From Rhodococcus sp. 06-235-1A (GTDB taxonomy: Bacteria > Actinomycetota > Actinomycetes > Mycobacteriales > Mycobacteriaceae): a stretch of DNA of 64,000 nucleotides. Both the position numbers and the translations under genes were made by a program. Location of the stretch: positions 186,001 to 250,000 of the forward strand of contig NZ_NOYI01000027.1 of assembly GCF_002258785.1 (NCBI RefSeq), in the 5' to 3' direction. The notes under the pieces were generated by a model that worked only from the letters and a program-made list of their open reading frames with translations, had not been told where the DNA came from and ran no database searches. Shown here in pieces: positions 33,117-42,021 of this stretch; the first letter of the stretch is position 1, and every line of letters begins with the position of its first letter.

Positions 33117-34204
33117 CGTGCGAGTTCCTTCTCTGGCTCTTCGCTCGGTTCGGGGACCGGCTCGAGTTCCTTCTTTCGTTTGCGCAGTGCGAACAGTCCG
33201 GCGATACCGGCGGGGAAGAACCCGACGACCACCACGAACAGCAGACCCTGCGCATACGTCCAGCCGGACGGGAACTGCTCGGACAGTGTGGTCTGAGCCC
33301 AGGCGACGCCCAGTGCACCGAGAACCGGACCGAGCAGCGTAGTGCGACCGCCGATGGCGACACCGATGAGAAACGCGATGGACGGGACGATGCCGACGTC
33401 GTTGGGGGAGATGATGCCGACGATCGGAACGAACAGTGCCCCGGCCAGTCCCGCGAAGAATGCCGCGGCCACGTACGCCACGATCTTGACGTTGGCGGGG
33501 TCGTACCCGAGGAACCGGACGCGCTCCTCCTGATCGCGTACCGCAACCAGCAGTTCGCCGTATCGCGAGTACATCAGCTGGCGGGTGATGGCCACGACCA
33601 CGAGCAGTACACCTGCAGCGATGAAGAACAGCATCTGCTTGTTCGCTGGGTCGTTGAGATTGAACCCGAAGAACGTGCGGAATCTGTTGAGGCCGTTGGA
33701 GCCGCCCGTGGTCTGCTGGCCGATCAGCAGGATCGCGAAGGCCGCGGCGAGAGCCTGGCTCAGGATCGCGAAGTACGCGCCCTTGACCCGACGCTTGAAC
33801 ACGCCGAGACCGAGCACCAGCGCCACCAGGGCCGGCACGAACAGGATGCCCAGGATTGTCGTGATGGGCGAGGTGAACGGCACCCAGTAGGACGGCAGTT
33901 CACGAATTCCGGCGATCGACATGAAGTCCGGTACGTCGTCCCCGCGCAGATCTGCGTCGGAGATCTTCAGATGCATGGCCATGATGTAGGCACCGATGCC
34001 GAAGAAGACGCCCTGACCCAGGGTGAGCATTCCGCCTCGGCCCCAGGCCAATCCGATTCCGACCGCCACGATGGCGTAGCAGATGAACTTGCCGAGCAGA
34101 TTCAATCGGAAGTCGCTGAGGACGGCAGGAGCGACGGCGAACAACAGTATCGCGGCGATGGCGAATCCCAGTAGGGCACCGCGCTTGGCGATGAATTCGC
34201 TCAT
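33113..34204 (-). CDS. urtC: Urea ABC transporter permease UrtC
   Basis: A 363-residue LivM-type permease with about ten hydrophobic segments and WGRGGMLTLGQGVFFGIGAY, the conserved loop of UrtC. The C-terminal tail is rich in Glu/Lys. ATG at 34204 overlaps the urtB stop (ATGA). Confidence 0.93.
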   Translation of the reverse strand: MSEFIAKRGALLGFAIAAILLFAVAPAVLSDFRLNLLGKFICYAIVAVGIGLAWGRGGMLTLGQGVFFGIGAYIMAMHLKISDADLRGDDVPDFMSIAGIRELPSYWVPFTSPITTILGILFVPALVALVLGLGVFKRRVKGAYFAILSQALAAAFAILLIGQQTTGGSNGLNRFRTFFGFNLNDPANKQMLFFIAAGVLLVVVAITRQLMYSRYGELLVAVRDQEERVRFLGYDPANVKIVAYVAAAFFAGLAGALFVPIVGIISPNDVGIVPSIAFLIGVAIGGRTTLLGPVLGALGVAWAQTTLSEQFPSGWTYAQGLLFVVVVGFFPAGIAGLFALRKRKKELEPVPEPSEEPEKELAR

Positions 34205-35085
34205 ACCAGGCTCCTTGTCTTGACGGCGAACAAGCCTTGCGGTCGGGCCTGCAGGAAGATCACGATGAGAACGAACACGATGACCTTGGCGATCGAGGCG
34301 GTGGTGCTGTATTCGATGAACGAGTTGAGGATCCCGAGGGCGAACGCCGCGATGACCGCACCCTTGATCTGGCCGAGGCCGCCGACGACGACCACCAGGA
34401 AGGCGTCGATCAGATAGCTCTGTCCCACAGTGGAACTGGTGGAACCGATCAGGGTGAGTGCGACGCCTGCGACACCGGCCAGGCCGGAACCGAGGAAGAA
34501 CGTCGAGATGTCCGTCCTGCGGCTCGAGATGCCCGAGGTCTCCGCGAGATCGCGGTTCTGCACCACCGCGCGGATGCGTCGACCCATCGCGGTCTTCTTC
34601 AGTGCCACCGACAGTGCGACGACGGCGACGATCGCGAGCACGAGAATGAAGATTCTGGTCTTGGGAACCACGGCACCGAGGATGTCGACGCCGCCGCTGA
34701 GCCATCCAGGGGACACGACGTTGACTGCCGGAGCACCGAAGATGTCGCGGGCGAGCTGCTGCAGGATGAGCCCGACACCGAACGTGACGAGCAGGGTGTC
34801 CAGTGGGCGGTGGTACATGCGCTGAATCAGCGTGACCTCCAACAACACTCCCATTGCGCCGCCGACGAGGAAGCCGACGACGAGTGAGATGAACAGTGAT
34901 GCGCCGCCGGTGGAGACGATCTGCTGCACCACATAGGCCGTGTACGAACCGGCCATGATGAACTCGCCGTGCGCCATGTTGATGACGCCCATCTGACCGA
35001 ACGTCAGTGAGAGCCCGAGGGCGGCGAGCAAGAGAATGGATCCGATCGACAGGCCGGTGAACAACTGTCCGATCACGACGTCCAT
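34201..35085 (-). CDS. urtB: Urea ABC transporter permease UrtB
   Basis: A 294-residue LivH-type permease; LAALGLSLTFGQMGVINMAH near residue 20-40 is the family signature. ATG at 35085 follows AAGGAGCC; a longer frame to 35145 exists only because the 46-bp palindrome lying upstream is open in that frame, and it is not used here. 69 bases separate it from urtA, and that gap holds the palindrome. Confidence 0.93.
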   Translation of the reverse strand: MDVVIGQLFTGLSIGSILLLAALGLSLTFGQMGVINMAHGEFIMAGSYTAYVVQQIVSTGGASLFISLVVGFLVGGAMGVLLEVTLIQRMYHRPLDTLLVTFGVGLILQQLARDIFGAPAVNVVSPGWLSGGVDILGAVVPKTRIFILVLAIVAVVALSVALKKTAMGRRIRAVVQNRDLAETSGISSRRTDISTFFLGSGLAGVAGVALTLIGSTSSTVGQSYLIDAFLVVVVGGLGQIKGAVIAAFALGILNSFIEYSTTASIAKVIVFVLIVIFLQARPQGLFAVKTRSLV

Positions 35086-35102
35086 GGAGGGCTCCTTCGG
35101 AG

Positions 35103-35148
35103 CTCGTGCGCGTTTTGCGTAGCCACAGCTACGCAAAACGCGCACGAG
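35103..35148. repeat. 46-bp palindromic repeat between urtA and urtB
   Basis: Arms of 21 bases (35103-35123 and 35128-35148), the outer 18 identical to the arms at 16067-16112; here the loop also pairs, leaving CACA. It sits 6 bases after the urtA stop and 17 bases before the urtB start, and could form a strong hairpin in the mRNA, so it may stabilise urtA transcripts or reduce read-through to the permease genes (inference). Confidence 0.95.
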
Positions 35149-35154
35149 GGATGG

Positions 35155-36432
35155 TCAGTTGAGGTCGGCGGCCCAGTCGTAGGTCTCGAGGAACGGGTCG
35201 GGTGCAATGGCCTCGGGGGATTCCCACACCGTGTAGATCAGTCCGTCGGCGCGAATCTCACCGATGCGCGCGGTCTTGGAGATGTGGTGGTTGTCGCCGT
35301 CGATGACGACCTCGCCCTCGGGGGCGGCGAAGCTGACGCCGTCGGCTGCGGCCTGAACATCTGCCACCGCGAAGGAATCGGCCTTCTCGACGGTGTTCTT
35401 CCACAGGTATACCGAGGTGTACGCGGCTTCCATAGGGTCCGAGGTGGGCTTGTCGGCACCGTACTTCGCCTTGTAGTCGGCGACGAACGTGGTGTTCTCC
35501 GGGCTGTCGACGGTCTGATAGTAGTTCCAGGCGGTCAGCTGGCCCTCGATGTTCGCGGCACCGATGCCCGCCACCTCTTCCTCGGCGATGGACACCGAGA
35601 TGACCGGCATGTCAGCAGCTTTGAGGCCGGCGTTGGTGTACTCGCGGAAGAATGCGACGTTGGAATCACCGTTGAGAGTGTTGAACACCGCATCGGCGTC
35701 GGCGGAGCGCACCTTGTTGACGATCGTGGAGAAGTCCGTCGAACCGAGTGGGGTGTAGTCCTCACCCTTGATCTCGATGCCGTTGGCGGCCGCGTACGCC
35801 TTGATCTCGCGATTTGCGGTCTGGGGGAACACGTAGTCGCTGCCCACCAGGTAGAGGGACTTGACGCCCTTCTCTTTCAGGTAGTCCAGCGCCGGGATGA
35901 TCTGCTGGTTGGTGGTGGCGCCGGTGTAGAAGATGTTCTTCGACGCCTCGAGGCCCTCGTACTGCACGGGGTAGTAGAGGAGTGCGTCGTTGTCCTCGAA
36001 CACCGGCAGCATCGCCTTGCGGCTCGACGACGTCCAGCCGCCGAACACCGCTGCGACACAGTCGCTGCTGATCAGCTTCTCTGCTTTCTCGGCGAACACC
36101 GTCGGCTCGGATGCGCCGTCCTCTGCGACGATCTCGATCTGCTTACCGTTGACGCCACCCGCCGCGTTGATCTGTTCGACGGCAAGTGCGATCGAATCAC
36201 GCACTGTCACTTCGCTGATCGCCATCGTGCCGGACAGGGAATTGAGCGAGCCGACCTTGATGGTGTCGCCCGAGGTGTCCACACAGGAGGTGGACGCGCC
36301 TCCGCCGCCCTCGGCGGAGGTGGTGTCGCTCGCCTTGCTCCCGCAGGCGGTGGCGACCAGGCTCAATGCAGCCAGCGCTGCGGGAACGACCATGACGCGT
36401 TTGACGGACACGCGCTTCGAGACAGCAGGCAT
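35155..36432 (-). CDS. urtA: Urea ABC transporter substrate-binding lipoprotein UrtA
   Basis: A 425-residue type I periplasmic binding protein (Peripla_BP_5). Signal peptide with a lipobox-like LVATAC (Cys30), then a Gly/Ser linker and the conserved KVGSLNSLSGTMAISE, GGWTSSSRKAMLPVFE and YPVQYEGLEASKNIFYTGA blocks that identify UrtA rather than amino-acid binding proteins. First gene of urtABCDE. Urease genes are not in the window. Confidence 0.94.
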   Translation of the reverse strand: MPAVSKRVSVKRVMVVPAALAALSLVATACGSKASDTTSAEGGGGASTSCVDTSGDTIKVGSLNSLSGTMAISEVTVRDSIALAVEQINAAGGVNGKQIEIVAEDGASEPTVFAEKAEKLISSDCVAAVFGGWTSSSRKAMLPVFEDNDALLYYPVQYEGLEASKNIFYTGATTNQQIIPALDYLKEKGVKSLYLVGSDYVFPQTANREIKAYAAANGIEIKGEDYTPLGSTDFSTIVNKVRSADADAVFNTLNGDSNVAFFREYTNAGLKAADMPVISVSIAEEEVAGIGAANIEGQLTAWNYYQTVDSPENTTFVADYKAKYGADKPTSDPMEAAYTSVYLWKNTVEKADSFAVADVQAAADGVSFAAPEGEVVIDGDNHHISKTARIGEIRADGLIYTVWESPEAIAPDPFLETYDWAADLN

Positions 36433-36538
36433 CTACGGCCCTTTCGGAAGTTTGTATACAGAGTTGTATTCGCGATTGCGAACAGTAAAGGGCAAGTATT
36501 GCGCTGGTATGTTCCGCGGTGACGAGTCTGTTTCCCGC

Positions 36539-36556
36539 GTAACGCTGACGTAAAAG
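36539..36556. promoter_or_regulatory. Candidate GlnR-type site upstream of urtA
   Basis: GTAAC-N6-GTAAA at 36539-36554 resembles the actinobacterial GlnR box (GTnAC-N6-GnAAC) with one mismatch; it lies about 107 bases before urtA. Urea importers are common GlnR targets. The mismatch and distance keep this tentative. Confidence 0.4.
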
Positions 36557-36611
36557 CATCAATATGACAACTACGCTTGACATTTTATGACAAGCAGAGT
36601 TGACTTTTGGC

Positions 36612-36824
36612 ATGCCGGGAACGAATACCGTTCGCGAGCATCGCAAACTGGCACGCATCACCCAGGCCGAACTCGGCACCATCTGTGGGGTGAGCCGGCA
36701 GAGCATCGTCTCCGTCGAAGGCGGCGACTATGCCCCGAGCGTGTACCTGGCGTTGCGATTGGCCCGCGCACTCGACACGACGGTGGAAACACTGTTCGGA
36801 GACGAAGGAGACACGCAATCATGA
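36612..36824 (+). CDS. Small XRE-family DNA-binding protein
   Basis: A 70-residue single-domain helix-turn-helix protein (REHRKLARITQAELGTICGV then SRQSIVSVEGGDYAPSVYLA), the compact type that accompanies small membrane proteins and regulates its own operon. ATG at 36612 is preferred; a TTG at 36600 would add four residues. Overlaps the next gene by 4 bases (ATGA). Confidence 0.85.
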   Translation: MPGTNTVREHRKLARITQAELGTICGVSRQSIVSVEGGDYAPSVYLALRLARALDTTVETLFGDEGDTQS

Positions 36825-37342
36825 GCGCATTCGTCAGAGCGGCTCGATTCGTAGGCGACCTCGACGACGAGTTCTACGCCGACGAGCTGCAACGCGACAT
36901 CTGGAACGAGGCCTCGGCCGTCGGATTCCAGTCGTTGTTGTGGATCGGATTGATCACCGGTGCGGTCCTGCCCTTTGCGGCGGGTGTCACCGGGGCGTGG
37001 GTGGCGATCGGGGTCATCGTCGCGCTCCTCGTTGTCGCCTATGTCGTTGTGGGGTACGCCCGGGCTCGGGGGATCGACATGTACACCGTGCAGGAGTTGC
37101 GACGGCCCCGGTTGGCGGTCGGCGCGGTGCTGTATTTCCTGGGCTTCGGTGGAGCCGGGATTCGGCTACTGGTTCATTACGGCGGCGGCAGCTTCGGGTC
37201 GGTGTTGTTCGGGGCCGCGATCGGTGTGCCGTTGGGACTCGCGGCAGGAGTCATAGGGATCAGGAACAGGCGGCGGCGGGTGCGAAACGCCGAGCGCGCC
37301 GCGGAGAAGGCCGAGCTCATGAGATTGCAGACGGAGGACTGA
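36821..37342 (+). CDS. Membrane protein of unknown function, partner of the XRE regulator
   Basis: A 173-residue protein with four hydrophobic segments (near residues 38-58, 62-82, 103-118 and 130-150) and a basic C-terminal coiled stretch (RNRRRRVRNAERAAEKAEL). Translationally coupled to the XRE gene. XRE plus small membrane protein pairs of this kind are widespread in Gram-positives, but the function is unknown to me. Confidence 0.8.
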   Translation: MSAFVRAARFVGDLDDEFYADELQRDIWNEASAVGFQSLLWIGLITGAVLPFAAGVTGAWVAIGVIVALLVVAYVVVGYARARGIDMYTVQELRRPRLAVGAVLYFLGFGGAGIRLLVHYGGGSFGSVLFGAAIGVPLGLAAGVIGIRNRRRRVRNAERAAEKAELMRLQTED

Positions 37343-37563
37343 TTCGGCCCGCGGGAGTGGCTGCGCTCGGTTTTACACGGCGAATGGATACGTAAAGGTC
37401 TCGGTTCGATCAGTCCGTTCGCAGATTCGAAGCACGAGGGGTATGTTCTGACCGATGACATCGAGATTTTCCGGTGTCGGCGCTGTTGGCGGGCTGTCCG
37501 GACGCGAGTTCGTAACGTGAACGGCGATGCACCCGATGAAGAGAGAGGCTCGGTTCGAGGCCG

Positions 37564-37998
37564 ATGACGATGTGTACGACCAATCCGTCTTTCGTCGCGC
37601 CACGAAGTACCAACGAGACCACGTCGGACGTTCACCTTCGGGTGGAGCAAGCTAACAGGGAAGTCGAGGCCGTGCGCAGAGACAAGAGTTACCTCAGACT
37701 CGTCGGGTCGAGCACGCCGCAGCCCACCATCGAGGTTCTCGGCGGACCCAAGACCATCACCGTTCACGTCGACAACGTCATCCCGGGCCAGATGTGCGAG
37801 GTTCTGCACAACGGCATGCTGACGCTGAGTCACCGCGTCATCGTGGACGAGAACACTTCGAGCATCGAGATCACCACGTTCGCCCTCAAGCCGGGCGAGT
37901 ACAACGTATCTCTGCGCCTGGACGGACGACTGGACTGCGTGACCGAGGCGCAGACCGTCGTCGTCGGCGAGCACCTCGAAGTTCGACGCAGCTCGTAG
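37564..37998 (+). CDS. Protein of unknown function
   Basis: A 144-residue soluble protein; residues 55-140 look like a beta-sandwich (PTIEVLGGPKTITVHVDN, ALKPGEYNVSLRLDGRLDC). No signal peptide, membrane helix or known motif. The start is uncertain: ATG 37564 or ATG 37570 lack a strong ribosome site. The 221 bases upstream (37343-37563) show nothing recognisable. It converges with the agmatine deiminase gene. Confidence 0.6.
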   Translation: MTMCTTNPSFVAPRSTNETTSDVHLRVEQANREVEAVRRDKSYLRLVGSSTPQPTIEVLGGPKTITVHVDNVIPGQMCEVLHNGMLTLSHRVIVDENTSSIEITTFALKPGEYNVSLRLDGRLDCVTEAQTVVVGEHLEVRRSS

Positions 37999-38007
37999 GC
38001 TCGGCCG

Positions 38008-39054
38008 TCAGCCGAGAGTGCGCACCGAAGGCTGGTGCTGGGTGATGCAGTGGATGCCCCCGCCTCGCTCGAAGAGCGGCCGCGCGTCCACCGTCACCAC
38101 TTTTCTACCCGGGTAGGCGTCTCGCAGTATTGCCGCCGCCTCGTTGTCGGATGGGTCGTCGTAGCTGCAGGCAATGACGCCGCCGTTGACGACGAGGTGG
38201 TTGATATAGCTGTAGTCGACGAAACCGTCGGCGTCACGCAGCGTCTGTGGAGCCGGCACCTCGACGATGTTCCAGTCCTCACCCGAGCCGCTGTGAGTGG
38301 CACGCAGGGTATCGACGATCAGTGCGCTGACCTCGTGATCGGGGTGAGCCTGATCACGTTGCCGGTGTACCAGAACAGTTCCCGGCGACGGAATGGCCGC
38401 GACGATATCGACGTGACCCCGTGTGCCGAACCGCATCGAATCCCGGGTCAATCCGCGGGGTAGCCAGATGACGTGCTGCGCACCGATGGTTCGCGCCAGC
38501 TCCGCCTCGATGTCCGCTTTCGACAGGCCTGGATTGCGCCCTGGGTCGAGCTGCACGGTCTCGGTGATCAGCACCGTCCCTGCGCCGTCGACGGCAATAC
38601 CGCCCCCCTCGTTGACAATCGGGGACGTAACTCGTTGCACTGCAGCCTGATTCGCTACGAACTCGCCGATGCGGCTGTCCTTGTCCCATTGCGCCCAGTC
38701 CTGTGCGCCCCAGCCGTTGAAGATCCAATCGATCGCCGCGACCGATCCGTCGTCGGCATGAACGAACGTCGGACCGATGTCGCGCATCCAGGCGTCGTTC
38801 AACGGTGCCTCGACGACCTCGACGTCGCGGGAGAGGTACGTCGCTGCCACGGCACGCTCGGCCGGATCGACGACGACGGTCACCGGCTCGAACTCGGCAA
38901 CCGCATGCGCGACGGCGGCCCAGGTGGAACGGGCCTCGTGCTTGGCCTCCGGATCGTCGCCGAGTGAGTAACCCTCGCACGGGAAGGCCATCCACACCTT
39001 GTCCTGCGGCGCGGTCTCGGACGGCATCGTGAACGTCGTTGCGGCGGTGTTCAT
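38008..39054 (-). CDS. aguA: Agmatine deiminase
   Basis: Hydrolyses agmatine to N-carbamoylputrescine and ammonia. A 348-residue pentein-fold guanidino-group enzyme with the early block KVWMAFPCEGYSLGDD, NDAWMRDIGPTFV, WGAQDWAQWDKDSRIGE and the C-terminal catalytic Cys in GGGIHCITQHQP (Cys336). ATG at 39054 overlaps the aguB stop (ATGA); an internal Met at residue 10 is an alternative. Second gene of the aguB-aguA operon. Confidence 0.95.
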   Translation of the reverse strand: MNTAATTFTMPSETAPQDKVWMAFPCEGYSLGDDPEAKHEARSTWAAVAHAVAEFEPVTVVVDPAERAVAATYLSRDVEVVEAPLNDAWMRDIGPTFVHADDGSVAAIDWIFNGWGAQDWAQWDKDSRIGEFVANQAAVQRVTSPIVNEGGGIAVDGAGTVLITETVQLDPGRNPGLSKADIEAELARTIGAQHVIWLPRGLTRDSMRFGTRGHVDIVAAIPSPGTVLVHRQRDQAHPDHEVSALIVDTLRATHSGSGEDWNIVEVPAPQTLRDADGFVDYSYINHLVVNGGVIACSYDDPSDNEAAAILRDAYPGRKVVTVDARPLFERGGGIHCITQHQPSVRTLG

Positions 39055-40037
39055 TTGATCACCGGCGTCGCGGGGTGTCCGTCGCCGTACGGTGCGTCGG
39101 TGCGCACCGGATCGGTCAGGCGACCGTAGGTGTCGGGTCTGCGGGTGAGCAGGAACGGGAACAGCTCCAACCATTCTCGACGCTGATCGAGGTCGAGATC
39201 TGCAACGAGGACCGCCGGTTCGTCGCGAGGTGCCTGAACCAGGACGCGGCCGTAGGGATCGGAGATGAACGACGAACCGTAGAAGGTGATCTCACCCTCG
39301 TCGCCGCAGCGGTTCGGCACCACCATGAACAGGCCGTTCGAGATGCCGTGGCCGACGATGACGTGCTGCCACAGGGGCTGGGTGTCGAAGGCGGGGAACG
39401 ACGGCTCGGATCCGATGGCCGTCGGATACGCGAGAATTTCTGCGCCGCCGAGTGCGTAACTGCGTGCGACCTCGGGAAACCATTCGTCCCAGCAGGTGGG
39501 CAGGCCCACTCGGGCGCCGCCGAGTTCTTGCGGTGCGTAGACGGGGTACGGGTCGTCGGCCGGACCGGCCCGAAAGTAGGTGTCCTCGTAGTAGCCGGCC
39601 GAGATGGGGATGTGCAATTTTCGGGTTCGCGCCAGCAGTTCGCCCGTCGGCGAGACCATGATGGCGGTGTTGAAGCCCAATCCGTCTGCGGCCTCGGACT
39701 TCTCGTACAGCGAGGCATGCACCACGATGCCGTTCGCCGCGGCGGCCTCGGCGGCGAGAGCGAACGTGGGGCCGGTGAGCAGATCCTCGGCCTCGCCGCC
39801 CGGGTTCGCTCCGGCGCGAGTGTCGGCGGGGTAGCGCAGCAGAGTGATCTCGGGCAGGAAGACGACCTCGGCCCCGAGCCCGGCGGCGGTGGAGATCGCT
39901 TCGATCAGTTCTGCTTTCAGCGCGGCGGCGTCGGGATTCCAGCGATGCTGCACCAGTGCGACGCGGAGCGGCGCTCGATCGGTCGGGGTGGTGCGAATCG
40001 GGGCCTCGGGGGCAGTGAGTGCGGTGATCGTCAGCAT
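39051..40037 (-). CDS. aguB: N-carbamoylputrescine amidase (nitrilase superfamily)
   Basis: Releases CO2 and ammonia from N-carbamoylputrescine to give putrescine. The nitrilase catalytic triad is present as Glu63 (LPEITL), Lys140 (RKLHIP) and Cys182 (PTCWDEWFPE); CWDEWFPE and YYEDTYFRAGP are typical of AguB. 328 residues; the first ~20 are an extension over the plant and Pseudomonas enzymes. Directly behind a TetR-type operator. Confidence 0.95.
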   Translation of the reverse strand: MLTITALTAPEAPIRTTPTDRAPLRVALVQHRWNPDAAALKAELIEAISTAAGLGAEVVFLPEITLLRYPADTRAGANPGGEAEDLLTGPTFALAAEAAAANGIVVHASLYEKSEAADGLGFNTAIMVSPTGELLARTRKLHIPISAGYYEDTYFRAGPADDPYPVYAPQELGGARVGLPTCWDEWFPEVARSYALGGAEILAYPTAIGSEPSFPAFDTQPLWQHVIVGHGISNGLFMVVPNRCGDEGEITFYGSSFISDPYGRVLVQAPRDEPAVLVADLDLDQRREWLELFPFLLTRRPDTYGRLTDPVRTDAPYGDGHPATPVIK

Positions 40038-40051
40038 GGAACCTCCGATAA

Positions 40052-40068
40052 AACGAATGTGATTCGTT
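40052..40068. promoter_or_regulatory. TetR-type operator between aguB and its divergent regulator
   Basis: AACGAAT-GTG-ATTCGTT, a perfect 7-3-7 palindrome, lies 15 bases from the aguB start and about 50 from the regulator start. It is the only strong dyad in the divergent space, so it is the likely operator for both directions. Confidence 0.75.
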
Positions 40069-40118
40069 AAGTATTGTCGATGTCGATCGGAACCGCAAGA
40101 GGAAGAAAGGTGTGCACC

Positions 40119-40736
40119 GTGGGGAGACCGTCTGTGTCACTGTTGGACACCGAACGAATCACCACTGCCGCCCTCGCGCTGGTGGCCGATAGCGGTGGCT
40201 TCACCATTCCGCTCCTCGCCAAGAAACTGGGCGTCAGCCCGTCGTCGTTGTACAACCACGTGTCGGGTCGCGAAGAGATAGTCGAGTTGTTGCGCGAGCG
40301 CGCGATGTCCGAGGTCGCGCTCCCGGGGCACGGGCTCGATTGGCGTGAGACCGTCGCGCAGATCGCCCGCGCGTACCGCGACAGCTACGCCCGCTACCCA
40401 CGTCTGATACCGCTGCTCACCGAGCATGCGGTCAACAGCGCCCATGCCTTCGGTATGTACAACGCATTGGCAGATGCCTTGTCGGCGGCCGACTTCGGAC
40501 CCGCCGACGTACTCAACATCATCACCGTTCTCGACAGCTTCGTACTGGGCTCGGCGCTCGATCTGGCGGCACCGGAAGCCCCGTGGCGGCCCAGTGTGGA
40601 GGTCGGGCGCGCGCTGCGCGCAGCCCTCGACACCGCGTCCTCGAAGTCCTCCCGCTCCGACGAGGCCTTCGAGTACGGACTCCGTGCGCTGCTGGCCGGA
40701 TTCGATCCTGTGGCCTCGGACGAGCTCGACGGTTAG
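40119..40736 (+). CDS. TetR-family regulator of the agmatine genes
   Basis: A 205-residue TetR-like protein: HTH at about 10-55 (GGFTIPLLAKKLGVSPSSLY then NHVSGREEI) and a TetR_C-type ligand domain. GTG at 40119 is preferred, behind GGAAGAAAGG; GTG 40110 and an upstream start at 40074 are possible. Divergent from aguBA with a perfect palindrome between, so it probably represses agmatine catabolism until agmatine or carbamoylputrescine binds (inference). Confidence 0.86.
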   Translation: MGRPSVSLLDTERITTAALALVADSGGFTIPLLAKKLGVSPSSLYNHVSGREEIVELLRERAMSEVALPGHGLDWRETVAQIARAYRDSYARYPRLIPLLTEHAVNSAHAFGMYNALADALSAADFGPADVLNIITVLDSFVLGSALDLAAPEAPWRPSVEVGRALRAALDTASSKSSRSDEAFEYGLRALLAGFDPVASDELDG

Positions 40737-40763
40737 TTCATCGGCAACAACCGCAGGCGCACC

Positions 40764-40790
40764 TTGACCTTGACGCTACGTCAATGCAGA
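40764..40790 (+). promoter_or_regulatory. Promoter with palindromic operator for the MFS gene
   Basis: A TTGACC (40764-40769) can serve as -35; the palindrome TTGACG-CTA-CGTCAA (40770-40784) fills the spacer. MerR-family activators typically bind such a dyad in an elongated spacer, and a MerR gene follows the transporter. The start codon at 40801 is about 10 bases beyond, so the mRNA may be leaderless. Confidence 0.6.
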
Positions 40791-40800
40791 TCATCGAAGC

Positions 40801-42012
40801 ATGAGTCGCATCCGTGTTGCTGTCCCGCTGTACATCGGTGGCGCGTCGTTGTCGCTTTTCGGCAACTCGGCCATCACTATCGTCCTGCCCTGGTTGGTGC
40901 TGGCGACGACCGGAAGCTTGGCGTCGGCAGGTCTGATCGCTGCGGCGGCGGGCATCGCAGCGGTGCCGGCAACGTTCGCCGGCGGTCGACTGATCGACCG
41001 ATTCGGGGCACGCAACGTGGCCGTCGTCTCCGATCTCGGCAGTGCAACTGCGGTGTTCGGCCTGATCGTGGTGAGTGCGACGGTGGGGTTGTCGGTGCCA
41101 TGGTTCGTGGTGCTGGGAGTGGCAGGCGCTGTCTTCGATGTGCCGGGCATGACGGCTCGTCAGGCGATGCTCGCCGACGTCGCGTCGATCTCGGGGACGT
41201 CGGTCACGGCGGTGGCCGGGTTCTTTCAGACCGGTTTCTCGCTGGCGTTCCTGGCCGGACCGGCTCTGGCGGGTCTGCTGTTGAGCATGCTGGACCCGAT
41301 CGATGTCGTGGCCGTCACCGCCGCCTCGTCGTCGGCCGCTGCGGTGCTGACTGCGTTGGTTCCGGTCGTGGGGCAGGCGTTCGCGGCCGGTGCCGCGGGG
41401 TCGGGAAATGCGCTGGACCTGATCCGTCGCACGCCCGCACTGCGGGCGATGCTGCTTTTCGCGTTCCTCGCGAGTCTGGTCACCCCGCCGATGATCAGCC
41501 TGCTGCTGCCCGGCCACTTCAACGAGATCGGTGAACCCGGGCAGCTCGGCCTGGCCATGTCGGCGTTCGCCGTCGGTGCGTTGGCGGGGTCGGCCTTGTT
41601 CGCTTTCTTGGCCGCCCGATCGCGACGGTCCACGTTCGTGACGGGAATGGCTGCGATGACGATCGGCATCTGGCTGTTCGCACAGCTGCAGGGGTTCTGG
41701 ATCGTCGCGGCCGGGATGCTCGTGATGGGTCTCGGATCCGGGCTGTTCGGTCCGATCTGGAATGTCTACGTGGCAGAACGCGTCCCCGCAGACGTTCGGG
41801 GGCGCGTCCTCGGCTGGCTGAACATGAGCGGGCTCGTGGCCGGTCCGATGGGGTTGGGACTGATGTCGGTGGTGCTCGTCGGCGGCGATCTCGGTCTCGG
41901 GGCCGTCGTGATGGGAGTCGGATGGACCGCTGTCGCTGCCTACGCCGTGCTGAGTCCGGGTGCGCGCGAGCTGACCGAACCGGTGCCGCACTCCGCCGGA
42001 GTGGACGGTTGA
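40801..42012 (+). CDS. Major facilitator superfamily exporter
   Basis: A 403-residue transporter with 11-12 hydrophobic segments and the motif GGRLIDRFGARNVAVVSD in the loop between segments 2 and 3, characteristic of drug:H+ antiporter-like MFS. The second half-repeat carries ARSRRSTFVTG. Probably multidrug or metabolite efflux, controlled by the MerR protein encoded 9 bases downstream. Embedded in the polyamine region, so polyamine or amine export is conceivable but not shown. Confidence 0.88.
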   Translation: MSRIRVAVPLYIGGASLSLFGNSAITIVLPWLVLATTGSLASAGLIAAAAGIAAVPATFAGGRLIDRFGARNVAVVSDLGSATAVFGLIVVSATVGLSVPWFVVLGVAGAVFDVPGMTARQAMLADVASISGTSVTAVAGFFQTGFSLAFLAGPALAGLLLSMLDPIDVVAVTAASSSAAAVLTALVPVVGQAFAAGAAGSGNALDLIRRTPALRAMLLFAFLASLVTPPMISLLLPGHFNEIGEPGQLGLAMSAFAVGALAGSALFAFLAARSRRSTFVTGMAAMTIGIWLFAQLQGFWIVAAGMLVMGLGSGLFGPIWNVYVAERVPADVRGRVLGWLNMSGLVAGPMGLGLMSVVLVGGDLGLGAVVMGVGWTAVAAYAVLSPGARELTEPVPHSAGVDG

Positions 42013-42021
42013 TCGGCAAGA

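Noticed and set aside
35085..35145. A longer N-terminus for UrtB starting at 35145
   Set aside because: The extra 20 residues are encoded by the 46-bp palindrome and lack family similarity; ATG 35085 has a ribosome site.
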